Source of the DNA: an uncultured Bacteroidales bacterium
GTDB lineage: Bacteria > Bacteroidota > Bacteroidia > Bacteroidales > FEN-979
Reading direction: 5' to 3'
Length of the DNA: 64,000 nt
NCBI GenBank assembly: GCA_903877385.1
Contig: CAIRDP010000054.1
Span: 1-64,000, forward strand
Below the pieces are notes generated by a model that was not told the DNA's origin, did not search any database, and worked only from the letters and a program-made list of their open reading frames with translations. The translations under genes and the position numbers were made by a program. Of the stretch, positions 44,590 through 53,932 are shown one piece after another (within the stretch, counting starts at the first letter, position 1; each line of letters begins with the position of its first letter).

Positions 44590-47415
44590 TTACTGCTTGA
44601 CAACTTTACCTAATGAATTATTTATCCTAACGATATACGTCCCTGCCTGCAGAGAACTGAAGTCAATGCGGGATGTAGACTCTCCCTGAGGTTTAATTCC
44701 AAGGCTGCCACCCATTACCATGGTTCCGTTCATATTATAAACATAAATCCCGGCATTGCCAGTCTGGCTAAGAGTGTAAGTAATATTTGCATAATTCTGC
44801 ACAGGGTTCGGATTGATCTTTAAATCATTTTCCAGTTTTTTGGCCGAAGGTCCCGGGCTGATGCCAACAGGGGTAAGATAGGTAGTGTCCATGAAAAATC
44901 CGAGTCCCCATGTGGCGGCATAAACGGCTCCATAATTCAGCATCGAGTAATACTGGATCGTTTGCTGTGAAAGAGCTGTAACCGGCACATTTCCCATATT
45001 TGCCATGTCGGGTTCCCAGGTAGGTGCAGCATCAGTAAGATTTGAGGTTGTGTAGACGCCCCATTCAGTGCCAAGAATTGCGTTGTTCTGGTTATGCATC
45101 TCGATGATACAGCTGAATACCGGTGATGCCGGCAAATTGCCGGTCACATCCCTCCAGCTCGGCGACTGGTCCAGCCCGTTGTCGGTCATGTATACATAGC
45201 TTGTATTCCCATAGTTTCCAAGGGCTACAAGGACGCGGTTAGGGTTGTTCGGGTCTACTGAAATCCCGGTAATATACCTGCCTGCAAAAGGAGTTCCCTG
45301 CATTGCATCATTGCTGATGATGAATGTCGGGCTGTCGAAGTCGGCAGTTGCAGTATTATAAGCCATGAGCAGGTTGCTGGCCCTGTAAACATGACCCTTG
45401 GTTGTACCCATCCAAAGGGTATTCATATCATTCGAAACAGTGAGGGTACAAATGACTTCACCTGGTGCAGAAGTAACATCCTTATAAACCAGGTACCATT
45501 CTGCTGCTTTGTCGAATTGCAGCATGTACTTGTTCATGAAAACTCCTGTACGACCGCCCTTTGTCGTAGCCATAAAGAAACGGGCTGCAACCGGGTCGGG
45601 TATCATCGCGCTGTCATGTGCAGGAATAATGGTCGGGGTAATATAAACAAACGGGAAACTACCGTTTTTGCTTTTTCCGGTGATAGGAGTCTGAGGGGGA
45701 ATAGGGGTGTCGGTTTTGTTATAATATTTCACACTGTCGCGGGTGGTGGTGTAGTCAAAGCTTTCGGCAAGATTTATCGGGAGGTTTACCCCGCTGCTCA
45801 GAACAATGTCGGCTCCAAGCGGGTCATTATCATACGTCAGGTCGGTGAGGTCACGGCGGCGTAACGTACGATAGGTAGATGAATTTGAATCAGCATTTGT
45901 AAACACGACAAGATTCGGGTCAATTTTACTCCAGGTGCAGTTGCCACCTGTGCGGCCTTCATCGCCATAATCATTCCCGTCTTTCCATATCTGGACACCA
46001 TAAGTGGGGTCATTAACAAGGCTTGGATAATAAGCTCCGTCAACGATTGTACCGTTATGAAACGCACCGCCCATCACATATCCCTTGCTGTAGGTATTGG
46101 ATAATGATTGAAAACGGCCTACCTGTAAATTTAAGGATGAGGTCTGATAAACAATTTGCCCGGTCCTTATCGTTGCCACGCTCACGCCCCCGTCGGTGGC
46201 CATAACCATGCGTCCGCTGTTCCCCGGCATAAATGAATACTGATGATGGTAATTGGGTGCAAAGGTTGTGCTGGAGGGTGCAGAGGAACCGTCACTGACA
46301 ACCTCCCAGTCAAAATAATTTTCTCCTGCAACTCTCTTACCAAGCCACATCTTTTTGGAGCCGATAAAAACTTCATCGGGATTATTTGGCACTACTGCGA
46401 TGGCATTATAGGAAATGCCATTGATGCCATAAGGTTCGAATGAAACACTTGAAGGGAAAATAAGTGTCCAGTTATCGCCTCCATCTATCGAGCAGTAGAC
46501 TCCTTTCATGAAACCTGAAGGAAGGCACATGGTTGCGTACATTACAAGTGGATTGGATGGTGCAATTGCGACTCTGACCCAGCCAATATTAGAATTTGGA
46601 AGTTTAGTCGAATCACCGGTGCTGAGAAGGGTGAAATTGGTTATATCGCCGGCTTTGGCAACATATACTGAATCGTCAACAACGGCGAGAACCGTTCCGT
46701 CGCTGCCTACATTCACGTCATTTGCATAACCGGGTAAAGCTGTTGTCCAGGTCGTACCGTCATCAGAATAATAAATTCCACCTATGGTTGCAACATACAT
46801 GCGCTCATTCCTGGGATCAGATGCAAGCTGGGCAATACCCAGCCAATGAGGGTTGAAAGCCGTACCGGGGACAAGTGTAAAGTTCATACCGTCCGTTGAA
46901 CGGTATAGCCCGTTTCCATTATCATATGAATTTTTATAAACCTGTCCGGTCCCGGCATAGAATACACCGCTTTTTGATTGTGCCAGGCAGGATACCCTGG
47001 GGATATTTCCATCCGGTGTTCCAACCGCATGCCAGGTCAAACCTAATGTTGATGAATACCATATACCCCCGTTAGGAGCTCCTGTATAAATAGTGGTCCC
47101 CGTTGCATCACGGTTGTCAAATATTGCAGCGCAGACAGGGCCGGCGATATTTGCAGGGCCAAGAGGAGACCAGTTCAGGTTCAGCCGCGATGTTGATTTG
47201 AGGCGCATCTGCTCTGCCTGTTGCTGGGCTTTCAGCATATCATTCGCTGAAATTACGCCAGTTGTCTGATTTGCTTTCAGACGATAGAAAGGATCATCAT
47301 TTCTGATAGTTCCTTTGTCAACAGGATTGCCGGCAAAGGTTGCTGAAGCAAGGACGAGTAGAAACAATCCGACGAAAGTTGTCCGTAATAGAGAGAGTAA
47401 ATGTCTATTTTTCAT
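44590..47415 (-). CDS. Large secreted propeller (BNR/VPS10-like) protein with T9SS sorting domain
   Basis: 941 aa. Signal peptide to about residue 28 (SATFAG), then a BNR/Asp-box-type propeller with repeated YSSTLGLTWHAVGTP, YRSTDGMNFTLVPG, YYSDDGTTWTTALPG, YCSIDGGDNWTLIFP and YMTDNGLDQSPSWRDV blades, as in sortilin-like and xyloglucanase-like proteins. A T9SS C-terminal domain follows (KINPNPVQNYANITYTLSQTGNAGIYVYNMNG ... SLQAGTYIVRINNSLGKVVKQ), ending in the characteristic Lys/Gln tail. No catalytic residues recognised. First gene of a two-gene unit. Confidence 0.88.
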   Translation of the reverse strand: MKNRHLLSLLRTTFVGLFLLVLASATFAGNPVDKGTIRNDDPFYRLKANQTTGVISANDMLKAQQQAEQMRLKSTSRLNLNWSPLGPANIAGPVCAAIFDNRDATGTTIYTGAPNGGIWYSSTLGLTWHAVGTPDGNIPRVSCLAQSKSGVFYAGTGQVYKNSYDNGNGLYRSTDGMNFTLVPGTAFNPHWLGIAQLASDPRNERMYVATIGGIYYSDDGTTWTTALPGYANDVNVGSDGTVLAVVDDSVYVAKAGDITNFTLLSTGDSTKLPNSNIGWVRVAIAPSNPLVMYATMCLPSGFMKGVYCSIDGGDNWTLIFPSSVSFEPYGINGISYNAIAVVPNNPDEVFIGSKKMWLGKRVAGENYFDWEVVSDGSSAPSSTTFAPNYHHQYSFMPGNSGRMVMATDGGVSVATIRTGQIVYQTSSLNLQVGRFQSLSNTYSKGYVMGGAFHNGTIVDGAYYPSLVNDPTYGVQIWKDGNDYGDEGRTGGNCTWSKIDPNLVVFTNADSNSSTYRTLRRRDLTDLTYDNDPLGADIVLSSGVNLPINLAESFDYTTTRDSVKYYNKTDTPIPPQTPITGKSKNGSFPFVYITPTIIPAHDSAMIPDPVAARFFMATTKGGRTGVFMNKYMLQFDKAAEWYLVYKDVTSAPGEVICTLTVSNDMNTLWMGTTKGHVYRASNLLMAYNTATADFDSPTFIISNDAMQGTPFAGRYITGISVDPNNPNRVLVALGNYGNTSYVYMTDNGLDQSPSWRDVTGNLPASPVFSCIIEMHNQNNAILGTEWGVYTTSNLTDAAPTWEPDMANMGNVPVTALSQQTIQYYSMLNYGAVYAATWGLGFFMDTTYLTPVGISPGPSAKKLENDLKINPNPVQNYANITYTLSQTGNAGIYVYNMNGTMVMGGSLGIKPQGESTSRIDFSSLQAGTYIVRINNSLGKVVKQ

Positions 47416-47454
47416 AGTTTTAGGTTTGATTTAACGGTTTCTCCTTTAAACGAA

Positions 47455-47485
47455 CAAATATAAATTAAAAAACCTTATCTGCAAA
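47455..47485 (-). promoter_or_regulatory. Promoter of the T9SS cargo operon
   Basis: Minus strand TTTG (47485-47482), 19-nt spacer, TATATTTG (47462-47455); leader of about 33 nt. Confidence 0.78.
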
Positions 47486-47524
47486 AAAATTTTCAGACGC
47501 AAGAAATAATGAAAGAAAGCGCTC

Positions 47525-48310
47525 TCAGATCTTCTCGAAATTCTCCTGCTGAACCCAGCCTACACTGCCGTTTACAATACGGATCTCATACCAGTTCCCG
47601 ATATGGTCGATGAGTTGGATCTTACTGCCTTCATGGATGACGAATATGTCGGTACTCTTTTCGTCAGGAGAACTTTTTACTGTTACGGTGGGATTCGTGA
47701 CAATTGCCGACTGTTCAGACTTCCTGGAGTTATAGCTGGTCCAGGCAAACATCAGAAATATCAGGGAAAGAAATAAAATTGAAAAACCAGCCCAAAAACC
47801 TAACTTACGGATCATCAATACCCTTGAGGCAATGTACAGGCAAAACACAGATAAGGCCAGAATCAGGCCGGCAATTCCTGCAACTGCCCAGGCGTCTGTC
47901 GAATACATGTCGGTAACGGCCTTAAACCAACGCTTTAGAAAAAAGTCGGGAAGGGCCTCAATCTTATCGGTAATCTTGTTGTTTGTCACAATAAGATTAA
48001 AATTAACATCTTCATTTCCAGGGTCCAGGCGTTTTGCACGTTCATACCAGAGTATGGCATGAGCAATATCGTTCAGTTTGTAATAGGTATTGCCCAGGTT
48101 GTAATAAAGATAGGGAGACTCCAGGCCCTGGGAAACCAGTGAGTTATATGTATTTGCTGCTTCTTTGTAATTGCCCGAGGAATAAGCGCTGTTGCCCTTT
48201 GCCAGTAAAAGCTGGTATTCGGAAGCATTGGCTGTTAAAGAAATAACGGTCAGTATCATTATCAGGATCAGGCCTTTCGGGCAGGGCCATAAACGCGGCA
48301 TTCCTATCAT
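47525..48310 (-). CDS. batE: BatE, TPR/SH3 membrane protein
   Basis: 261 aa. Signal/TM segment, two TPR units (YQLLLAKGNSAYSSGNYKEAANTYNSL, SPYLYYNLGNTYYKLNDIAHAILWYERAKRLDP), two TM helices (about residues 142-162 and 172-190), and a C-terminal SH3b-like domain (VTVKSSPDEKSTDIFVIHEGSKIQLIDHIGNWYEIRIVNGSVGWVQ). The domain set is diagnostic for BatE. It starts with a 4-bp ATGA overlap with batD and is the last gene of the Bat operon, a conserved Bacteroidota envelope system linked with oxygen tolerance and surface stress. Confidence 0.9.
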   Translation of the reverse strand: MIGMPRLWPCPKGLILIMILTVISLTANASEYQLLLAKGNSAYSSGNYKEAANTYNSLVSQGLESPYLYYNLGNTYYKLNDIAHAILWYERAKRLDPGNEDVNFNLIVTNNKITDKIEALPDFFLKRWFKAVTDMYSTDAWAVAGIAGLILALSVFCLYIASRVLMIRKLGFWAGFSILFLSLIFLMFAWTSYNSRKSEQSAIVTNPTVTVKSSPDEKSTDIFVIHEGSKIQLIDHIGNWYEIRIVNGSVGWVQQENFEKI

Positions 48311-50163
48311 CTCAATTCCCTTTCTATTCTTGAAATTACGGCAAGTGCTTCATTATAAATACGCTCCATGTTCACTGACTTTTCACCGGGAGCGAAACGG
48401 GCATATTCGGTATTATTCAGGGTATCGATAAAAATCTGGATTAAATCCTCGCTTACTTCTTTGCTGACCAGGGTTTGTTTTACGGTATCAATTGAAAGTT
48501 CAGCAACCGGCAAACTGAATTTATCCCCGAGATACCCCCATAAAGCCTGGGAAATCTCAACATAAAATTCCTCCTGTTTCTGCTCTTTCTGGTAAAGTTC
48601 GGCCTTCCTGAGCCGTTTGCGCGCCACCTTGGTAGCCCTGAGGTTTTTCATAAGCACCACATCACTTCGCCGTTCGCTGAACCTCCTGAACAACAGGACA
48701 AAAACAAAGAACAGCAGGATCGGAATAACAATCCAAAGTATAAATCCAAGAGAGCCAAAAAAGTACGTTCCGGTGTGGTCAAGTACAAAGACCTGGTTTT
48801 TAATATGCCTGATGTCACTACCTATATACTTGATTTCTTCATGGTTAGCCCCGGTATAGGTAACATTTGCAGCCTCCCCTGTCCCTTTCTCAACATCGAT
48901 GGTATACGCAGGACTGGTAAGGGTGATATATTTCATTTTTTTCAGGTCATAGAAAGAAAATGAAATCGGTTTAAGGCTGAATTTACCAGGCTTACGGGGT
49001 ATTATCAGATATTCAAAGACCTGGGATCCGCTCACTCCTTTCTCAGAAGAGTGTATATCATTGGAAACCTTCGGGTCGTATGTCTCAAAATCAGGAGGGA
49101 AGGATACGTTCAGTTTATCAATCAACTGGAGGTTCCCCTCACCGCTTATCACACATTTCAGGTTTATCGCTTCATTAGTTTTAACGCTTGTCCTGTCAAG
49201 TTCGGTATGGAAATTGAAACTTCCCACTGCGCCGGCAAAATCATCAGGCACACCGCTTGAAGGCAAGGGCTTTACGTTGATCACAAGAGGGCTGGCACGC
49301 AGTGATTTTTCAACAGGAGTGTATGAGGTATTGAAGAAACTGTCATTAAAAAAGTCGTCGAAAAAAGGATCCCCTGTCCTGGTTTTGGATTGCCTTTTAA
49401 TCTGGGCCTGGCATACAAGTTCAAGAGGCTCGATCGTAAGTTTTCCGCTTTTCAGCGGGAAGAGAGTGTATTTTCGCAAATCGGCCACAATATACTGCTG
49501 ACCGTCGATCACCTGGTTGTACTGCTGCAGTTTTTCCTTTTCCTTGGTGAGGCTTTGTGACCAGAATCCGGGGAATGAAGGTTCTTTGGAAAACATGATC
49601 TGTGAAACAGGCACCTTGGTGAATATCTTGTATGTCACCGAAATTCCTTCACCCTGTTGAGGGTTGGAGTTGCTCACATAGGCTTTGAGCATAACATCAT
49701 TCGGGCCGGTCTGAACATTGCCCTGCTGACGTTGATTTCCGTTTGACTGGCCCTGGTTGCCTACAGCCTGTGCCGCCCCGTTTTTCGACACTTTGATTGT
49801 CAGGGAATTGGATGTTATGGTACGCCGGTCCACCGTGACAGTTGCCGGGGGGATATCAAATGTACCTTCCCTGTTTGCCTGGAGGATATACTGGAAAGAA
49901 TATCGAACCGACATGCTTGTACGGCCGTTGACCGATTGTATGCTTGAAGAAGTTGAGGTGAAGGGGCCGCTGATCACATCAAAGCCGCTCAGCCTGGGTC
50001 CCCTGAAATCAGTGCCCTGGCTGTTCAGGGTGTATGTTAACGTGAAGGATTCACCAACACTGACATTTGTCTTGGCCGAGCCCTGGAAGGAAATATCCTG
50101 GGCAAAGCCTGCAGCATAGATGGAGATAAACCCAACAATCAATAAAAGCCTTTTGAACACCAT
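48307..50163 (-). CDS. batD: BatD, oxygen-tolerance/aerotolerance protein
   Basis: 618 aa from the ATG at 50163 (track start 50211). Signal peptide ending FAQ, then several Ig-like beta domains (DISFQGSAKTNVSVGESFTLTYTLN, VMLKAYVSNSNPQQGEGISVTYKIFTKVPVSQ, FNFHTELDRTSVKTNEAINLKCVISGEGNLQL), one C-terminal TM helix (FGSLGFILWIVIPILLFFVFVLLF, about 490-513), and a cytoplasmic tail of about 100 residues. An insert QAVGNQGQSNGNQRQQGNVQ is low complexity. Most of it lies in the periplasm. Confidence 0.93.
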   Translation of the reverse strand: MVFKRLLLIVGFISIYAAGFAQDISFQGSAKTNVSVGESFTLTYTLNSQGTDFRGPRLSGFDVISGPFTSTSSSIQSVNGRTSMSVRYSFQYILQANREGTFDIPPATVTVDRRTITSNSLTIKVSKNGAAQAVGNQGQSNGNQRQQGNVQTGPNDVMLKAYVSNSNPQQGEGISVTYKIFTKVPVSQIMFSKEPSFPGFWSQSLTKEKEKLQQYNQVIDGQQYIVADLRKYTLFPLKSGKLTIEPLELVCQAQIKRQSKTRTGDPFFDDFFNDSFFNTSYTPVEKSLRASPLVINVKPLPSSGVPDDFAGAVGSFNFHTELDRTSVKTNEAINLKCVISGEGNLQLIDKLNVSFPPDFETYDPKVSNDIHSSEKGVSGSQVFEYLIIPRKPGKFSLKPISFSFYDLKKMKYITLTSPAYTIDVEKGTGEAANVTYTGANHEEIKYIGSDIRHIKNQVFVLDHTGTYFFGSLGFILWIVIPILLFFVFVLLFRRFSERRSDVVLMKNLRATKVARKRLRKAELYQKEQKQEEFYVEISQALWGYLGDKFSLPVAELSIDTVKQTLVSKEVSEDLIQIFIDTLNNTEYARFAPGEKSVNMERIYNEALAVISRIERELR

Positions 50164-50210
50164 ATATATTATTGTAGGAATTAATCCTTCACAATTTACC
50201 ACAAAAAACA

Positions 50211-50897
50211 TTACCAGTCCTTATCAATCCCTGTAACCTGCACCTTGGCTTTTTCTTTCTTCACCTTCTGCATGGTTTTCTTTTCATCATTCTTCAATGC
50301 CTCAAGCATCCTGTTTGCATCTTCCTTGCTGAGTTTTTTCTGGTCCTGGGGCTGCTGTTTCTGCTGGTCTTTCTTCTGCTGGTCCTTGTTTTGATCTTTT
50401 TTGTCTTTCTTCTGGTCCTGTTTATCCTTATTCTTTTTATCCTGGTCCTTTTTCTGCTGATCCTGCTGTTTCTTCAGCATCATTTTGGCATATTCAAGAT
50501 TGTATTTTGTATCCAGGTCAGAAGGGTTATTCATGAGTGAGTTTTTATAAGCCAGAATACTTTTATCGTACTGTTTGGCTTCCAGGAAAGAATTTCCCTC
50601 GTTATGGTAGATCTTTGCCTGAATATCCCTGTCCTGGTTCTTGCCCGCCAATTCTCCGTACAGTTTAGCCGATTCATCAAAATTCTTTTCCTGATAAACG
50701 GTTGTACCCAGGTTAAACTGTCCTTTGACCGACTCCTTGTTTATTTCAAGAGCTTTACGGTAGTCTTTCTCAGCTTCTTTAAAGTTCCCCTTGTCATACT
50801 GGCTGTTGCCCTTTCGCAGAAGTGCGTTTTCCTTCTGTGCAAAAGCAGGAAAAGTAAGCATGAAAAGAAGCAACAACGAAATCAGGCTGGCTTTCAT
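50211..50897 (-). CDS. batC: BatC, TPR protein
   Basis: 228 aa. Signal peptide (about 1-20), TPR units (NALLRKGNSQYDKGNFKEAEKDYRKALEINKES, KGQFNLGTTVYQEKNFDESAKLYGEL, AKIYHNEGNSFLEAKQYDKSILAYKNSL), then a long Gln/Lys/Asp low-complexity stretch (about 145-195) and a short C-terminal helix ending VTGIDKDW. BatC often has such charged linkers. 1 nt separates it from batB. Confidence 0.9.
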   Translation of the reverse strand: MKASLISLLLLFMLTFPAFAQKENALLRKGNSQYDKGNFKEAEKDYRKALEINKESVKGQFNLGTTVYQEKNFDESAKLYGELAGKNQDRDIQAKIYHNEGNSFLEAKQYDKSILAYKNSLMNNPSDLDTKYNLEYAKMMLKKQQDQQKKDQDKKNKDKQDQKKDKKDQNKDQQKKDQQKQQPQDQKKLSKEDANRMLEALKNDEKKTMQKVKKEKAKVQVTGIDKDW

Positions 50898-50898
50898 T

Positions 50899-51930
50899 TT
50901 AAAAATCCCCGAAAAGTTTAATATTCTTTATCCATCTTGTTTTCCGTTCAAAGACGAACAGGTCGAGCACCAGCATCAGCAGGGCAAGACCTGCGAAATA
51001 CTGGAACCTGCTTTCAAAATCAGAAAATTGTTTACTCTCGATATCCGATTTTTCAATTTTTTCAAGATCATCAAATACAGTATTGAGTCCCGCATCCGAA
51101 TTACTTGCTCTCACGTACATTCCTTTCCCCACATTGGCAATCTGCTTTAGAATAGATTCATCCAGCCTGCTGATGATGGTATTTCCGTCCCGGTCCTTTT
51201 TATAACCGGTTTGAACGTCCCCGTCAAAAACCGGGATAGGCACTCCTTCGGGAAGTCCCATCCCGATAGTATATAGGATAATCCCTGCTTTGGCGGCGGC
51301 CTCAGCCTGCTCAAGCACCTGGCCTTCATGATCTTCTCCGTCGGTAATCAGAACGATAGCCTTGTTGTGTTTTGTTTCACCGAAACTTGAAATAGCCAGC
51401 TTGAGTGCATCACCGATATTGGTTCCCTGGGTAGCAACCATATTGGTATTTACTGTACTCACAAAAAGCTTGGCGGCTGCATAGTCTGTTGTGATTGGCA
51501 ATTGGGTAAAGGCTTTTCCTGCAAATACGACAAGGCCGATCCTGTCCCCTTCAAGTTTGTCGGTAAGCTTAGAAATAGCCTGTTTGGCACGTTCAAGCCG
51601 GTTGGGCCTTATATCCTGCGCCAGCATGGAGTTTGAAACGTCGAGGCAGATCACAAGGTCTATCCCTTTCCGTTTCACTTTTTCGATCCTGGAGCCTGAC
51701 TGCAGGTCGGCCAGGGCCATAACCATTGCAGCAATGGCAAGGGAAAAAAGTACGAATTTAATGATGGGTTTTGCAATGGAAAATTCAGGCGCCAGGATTT
51801 TCAGGAGGCTGTTCTCCCCGTAGAGGTCCATGGCCCTTTTCCGCCTGATCATGAACAATACGAAAACGGCCGTTAAAGCCGGTATCAGGAGAAAGGCGAA
51901 AAAGAAAATACTATGTGCAAACCTGAACAT
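50899..51930 (-). CDS. batB: BatB, VWA-domain membrane protein
   Basis: 343 aa. Two N-terminal TM helices (about 8-27 and 55-75), a von Willebrand A domain with intact MIDAS (LDVSNS, then TNIGDA and LITDGED), and a C-terminal TM helix near 315-335. The metal-binding pattern D-x-S-x-S...T...D is complete. It probably assembles with BatA through the VWA domains at the membrane. Confidence 0.94.
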   Translation of the reverse strand: MFRFAHSIFFFAFLLIPALTAVFVLFMIRRKRAMDLYGENSLLKILAPEFSIAKPIIKFVLFSLAIAAMVMALADLQSGSRIEKVKRKGIDLVICLDVSNSMLAQDIRPNRLERAKQAISKLTDKLEGDRIGLVVFAGKAFTQLPITTDYAAAKLFVSTVNTNMVATQGTNIGDALKLAISSFGETKHNKAIVLITDGEDHEGQVLEQAEAAAKAGIILYTIGMGLPEGVPIPVFDGDVQTGYKKDRDGNTIISRLDESILKQIANVGKGMYVRASNSDAGLNTVFDDLEKIEKSDIESKQFSDFESRFQYFAGLALLMLVLDLFVFERKTRWIKNIKLFGDF

Positions 51931-51939
51931 TCTGTTAAA

Positions 51940-52932
51940 TTATGGTATGGTCTTTAACACTGCATATCTGATAAGTCCTTCAAGAGCAAGCAAAGCAAAT
52001 GCAAGCATTATTAATGGCAAAAACTCTTCTTTCTTTTTCCTGAACTCGGTAACATCGATCCTGGTCTTTTCCATTTTATCGATTTCCTTATAAATTGCTC
52101 TGAGCTTGGTATTATTCTGAGCCCTGAAATATTTTCCATCGGTCATCTGTGAAATTTTATAGAGCAGGGGTTCGTCTATTTCCACTTTCATTTGCTGCAT
52201 CTGGATACCGAACGGCGTCTGCACCGGATAGGGAGCATACCCCATTGTACCAATGCCTATAGTATAAATCCTGGTCCCGAACAGTTTGCCTATCTCGGCT
52301 GCAGAGAGGGGATCCACCGACCCCATATTATTCACGCCGTCGGTAAGAAGGATGATAACCTTGCTCACCGCCTTGCTGTCCTTGAGCCGGCTTATTGCAA
52401 GTGCAAGACCGTCGCCAAGAGCGGTACCATCATCGATCATCCCGCTTTTAATCTCCTTGAACAGGTTTTTCAATACCGCATGATCCGTTGTGATCGGGCA
52501 CTGGGTAAACGATTCTCCGCTGAATATCACCAGGCCTATCCTGTCGTTCGGCCTGCCGTCGATGAATTCCATCGCAATTTCCTTGGCGGCTTCTATCCTG
52601 TCGGGGTGGAAATCCTGTGCAAGCATGGAACCAGAGATGTCCAGGGCTATCACAAGATCGATGCCTTCAACATTTATTGACTGCCTGCTCAGGCTGGTCT
52701 GGGGTCTTGCCAGGGCGAGAATCAGCAGGCTTATTGCCAGAAGCCTTATAACGTACAAACCGTTATACAAATAATGTCTCCATTGCACGTAATCCTTGCG
52801 AAAGCCAAGTGTGGAACTAACCTGGAGGGCGGCAGGATTTTCATTCCGGCGGAAAAAATACCAGACAGCCAGTGCAGGAACAATCAGCAGCAGGAAAAGA
52901 AAACCCGGGTTTGCAAATGTGAGTCCGTGCAT
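51940..52932 (-). CDS. batA: BatA, VWA-domain membrane protein
   Basis: 330 aa. N-terminal TM (LFLLLIVPALAVWYFF), second TM at about 57-77, VWA domain with MIDAS LDISGSML, DDGTALGDGL and LTDGVNNMG, and a C-terminal TM near 305-322. Homologous to the adjacent BatB, from which it is separated by 9 nt. Full length. Confidence 0.94.
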   Translation of the reverse strand: MHGLTFANPGFLFLLLIVPALAVWYFFRRNENPAALQVSSTLGFRKDYVQWRHYLYNGLYVIRLLAISLLILALARPQTSLSRQSINVEGIDLVIALDISGSMLAQDFHPDRIEAAKEIAMEFIDGRPNDRIGLVIFSGESFTQCPITTDHAVLKNLFKEIKSGMIDDGTALGDGLALAISRLKDSKAVSKVIILLTDGVNNMGSVDPLSAAEIGKLFGTRIYTIGIGTMGYAPYPVQTPFGIQMQQMKVEIDEPLLYKISQMTDGKYFRAQNNTKLRAIYKEIDKMEKTRIDVTEFRKKKEEFLPLIMLAFALLALEGLIRYAVLKTIP

Positions 52933-52938
52933 ACCTTG

Positions 52939-53928
52939 TTACGATTGAGGTTTTTGTGTTGTCCGGTTCATTGTTTCAACCTGAGGTTCACTGGCCAGGG
53001 GTTTGATTGTCTGGTTTACGAATTCCACACCTGCATTCAATGCATTCTCATTATCCTGCGGAAGCGGTGTGAATTTTGCAAATTTTACCATATCGGCATT
53101 CTGAAGTATCTGGTCAACCTTATCAATAAGAGGCCGGGCAAACACTGAATCCTGCCTGAGTTTGCCAACAATTTCGTAGGTGGTGCTTTCCATGGCCGGG
53201 ATGCCGAATCCTTCCTCTATGTAAGTTCTGAGAATATCGGTAAGTTCACTGTGGTACTCCTTAACATGCCCTTCCTGCCACATTTTCCTGGTCCTCAGTT
53301 TTTCAAGGTTCTGCAATGCTTTTTCATACGGCTGAAGCCTGACTTTGGGCCTGATGCTGATCAGGGGCTCATGTTTTCTCCTTTTATTGACGTACCAGAT
53401 AAGGATGAATACAAGGGCGATCAGTGCAAGAGCTAAAAGAATATACGGTAAAATCTCAAGAAAGGTGATGGGGATCCTTAAAGGCCCCTTGATGGGTTTG
53501 AACACTTGGGTCGTGTCAACTTTTATAGTGTTGACCTTAAGCATGCTCATTCCTGTTAGGGCGGTTTTCACCGAGGTATCAGGAAGAAGCCTGTACCGGA
53601 ACGGTATCTCGGGAAAAGTATAGAAACCCGAGTCGAAACATGTCAGGTTGATTTTCTGGGTAAGGGTCAGTGACTTTTTATCTTTTGAAAAGCTGGTATC
53701 AACCTTTGAACGCCCGATTACAATTATTTTACCAAGAATTGTATCGTTAAAAGACGGCCAGATGACCTGGGTCCCGGCCGGGCAGTTCAGTTGCAATTTC
53801 AGCCCCAGGTGGTCGCCAATGAGCATGGCATTGGAATCAAGCCGGGAAGTGGCGCTAACGTTTTGTGACCATGCCGGCTGCCCCAGCAGGAGGATAAACA
53901 CAATACCGATGATATATATGTTCCGCAT
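52939..53928 (-). CDS. Bat-operon membrane protein of unknown function
   Basis: 329 aa, always seen in this position in Bacteroidota Bat operons to my knowledge. Signal peptide (about 1-21, LLLGQPAWSQ), a periplasmic Ig-like domain (RLDSNAMLIGDHLGLKLQLNCPAG ... LTQKINLTCFDSGFYTFPEIPFRY), one TM helix at about 160-180 (ILPYILLALALIALVFILIWYV), and a basic/helical cytoplasmic domain (ALQNLEKLRTRKMWQEGHVKEYHSELTDILRTYIEEGFGIPAMEST). The layout resembles BatD, and the two may be distant relatives. Confidence 0.82.
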   Translation of the reverse strand: MRNIYIIGIVFILLLGQPAWSQNVSATSRLDSNAMLIGDHLGLKLQLNCPAGTQVIWPSFNDTILGKIIVIGRSKVDTSFSKDKKSLTLTQKINLTCFDSGFYTFPEIPFRYRLLPDTSVKTALTGMSMLKVNTIKVDTTQVFKPIKGPLRIPITFLEILPYILLALALIALVFILIWYVNKRRKHEPLISIRPKVRLQPYEKALQNLEKLRTRKMWQEGHVKEYHSELTDILRTYIEEGFGIPAMESTTYEIVGKLRQDSVFARPLIDKVDQILQNADMVKFAKFTPLPQDNENALNAGVEFVNQTIKPLASEPQVETMNRTTQKPQS

Positions 53929-53932
53929 CAGT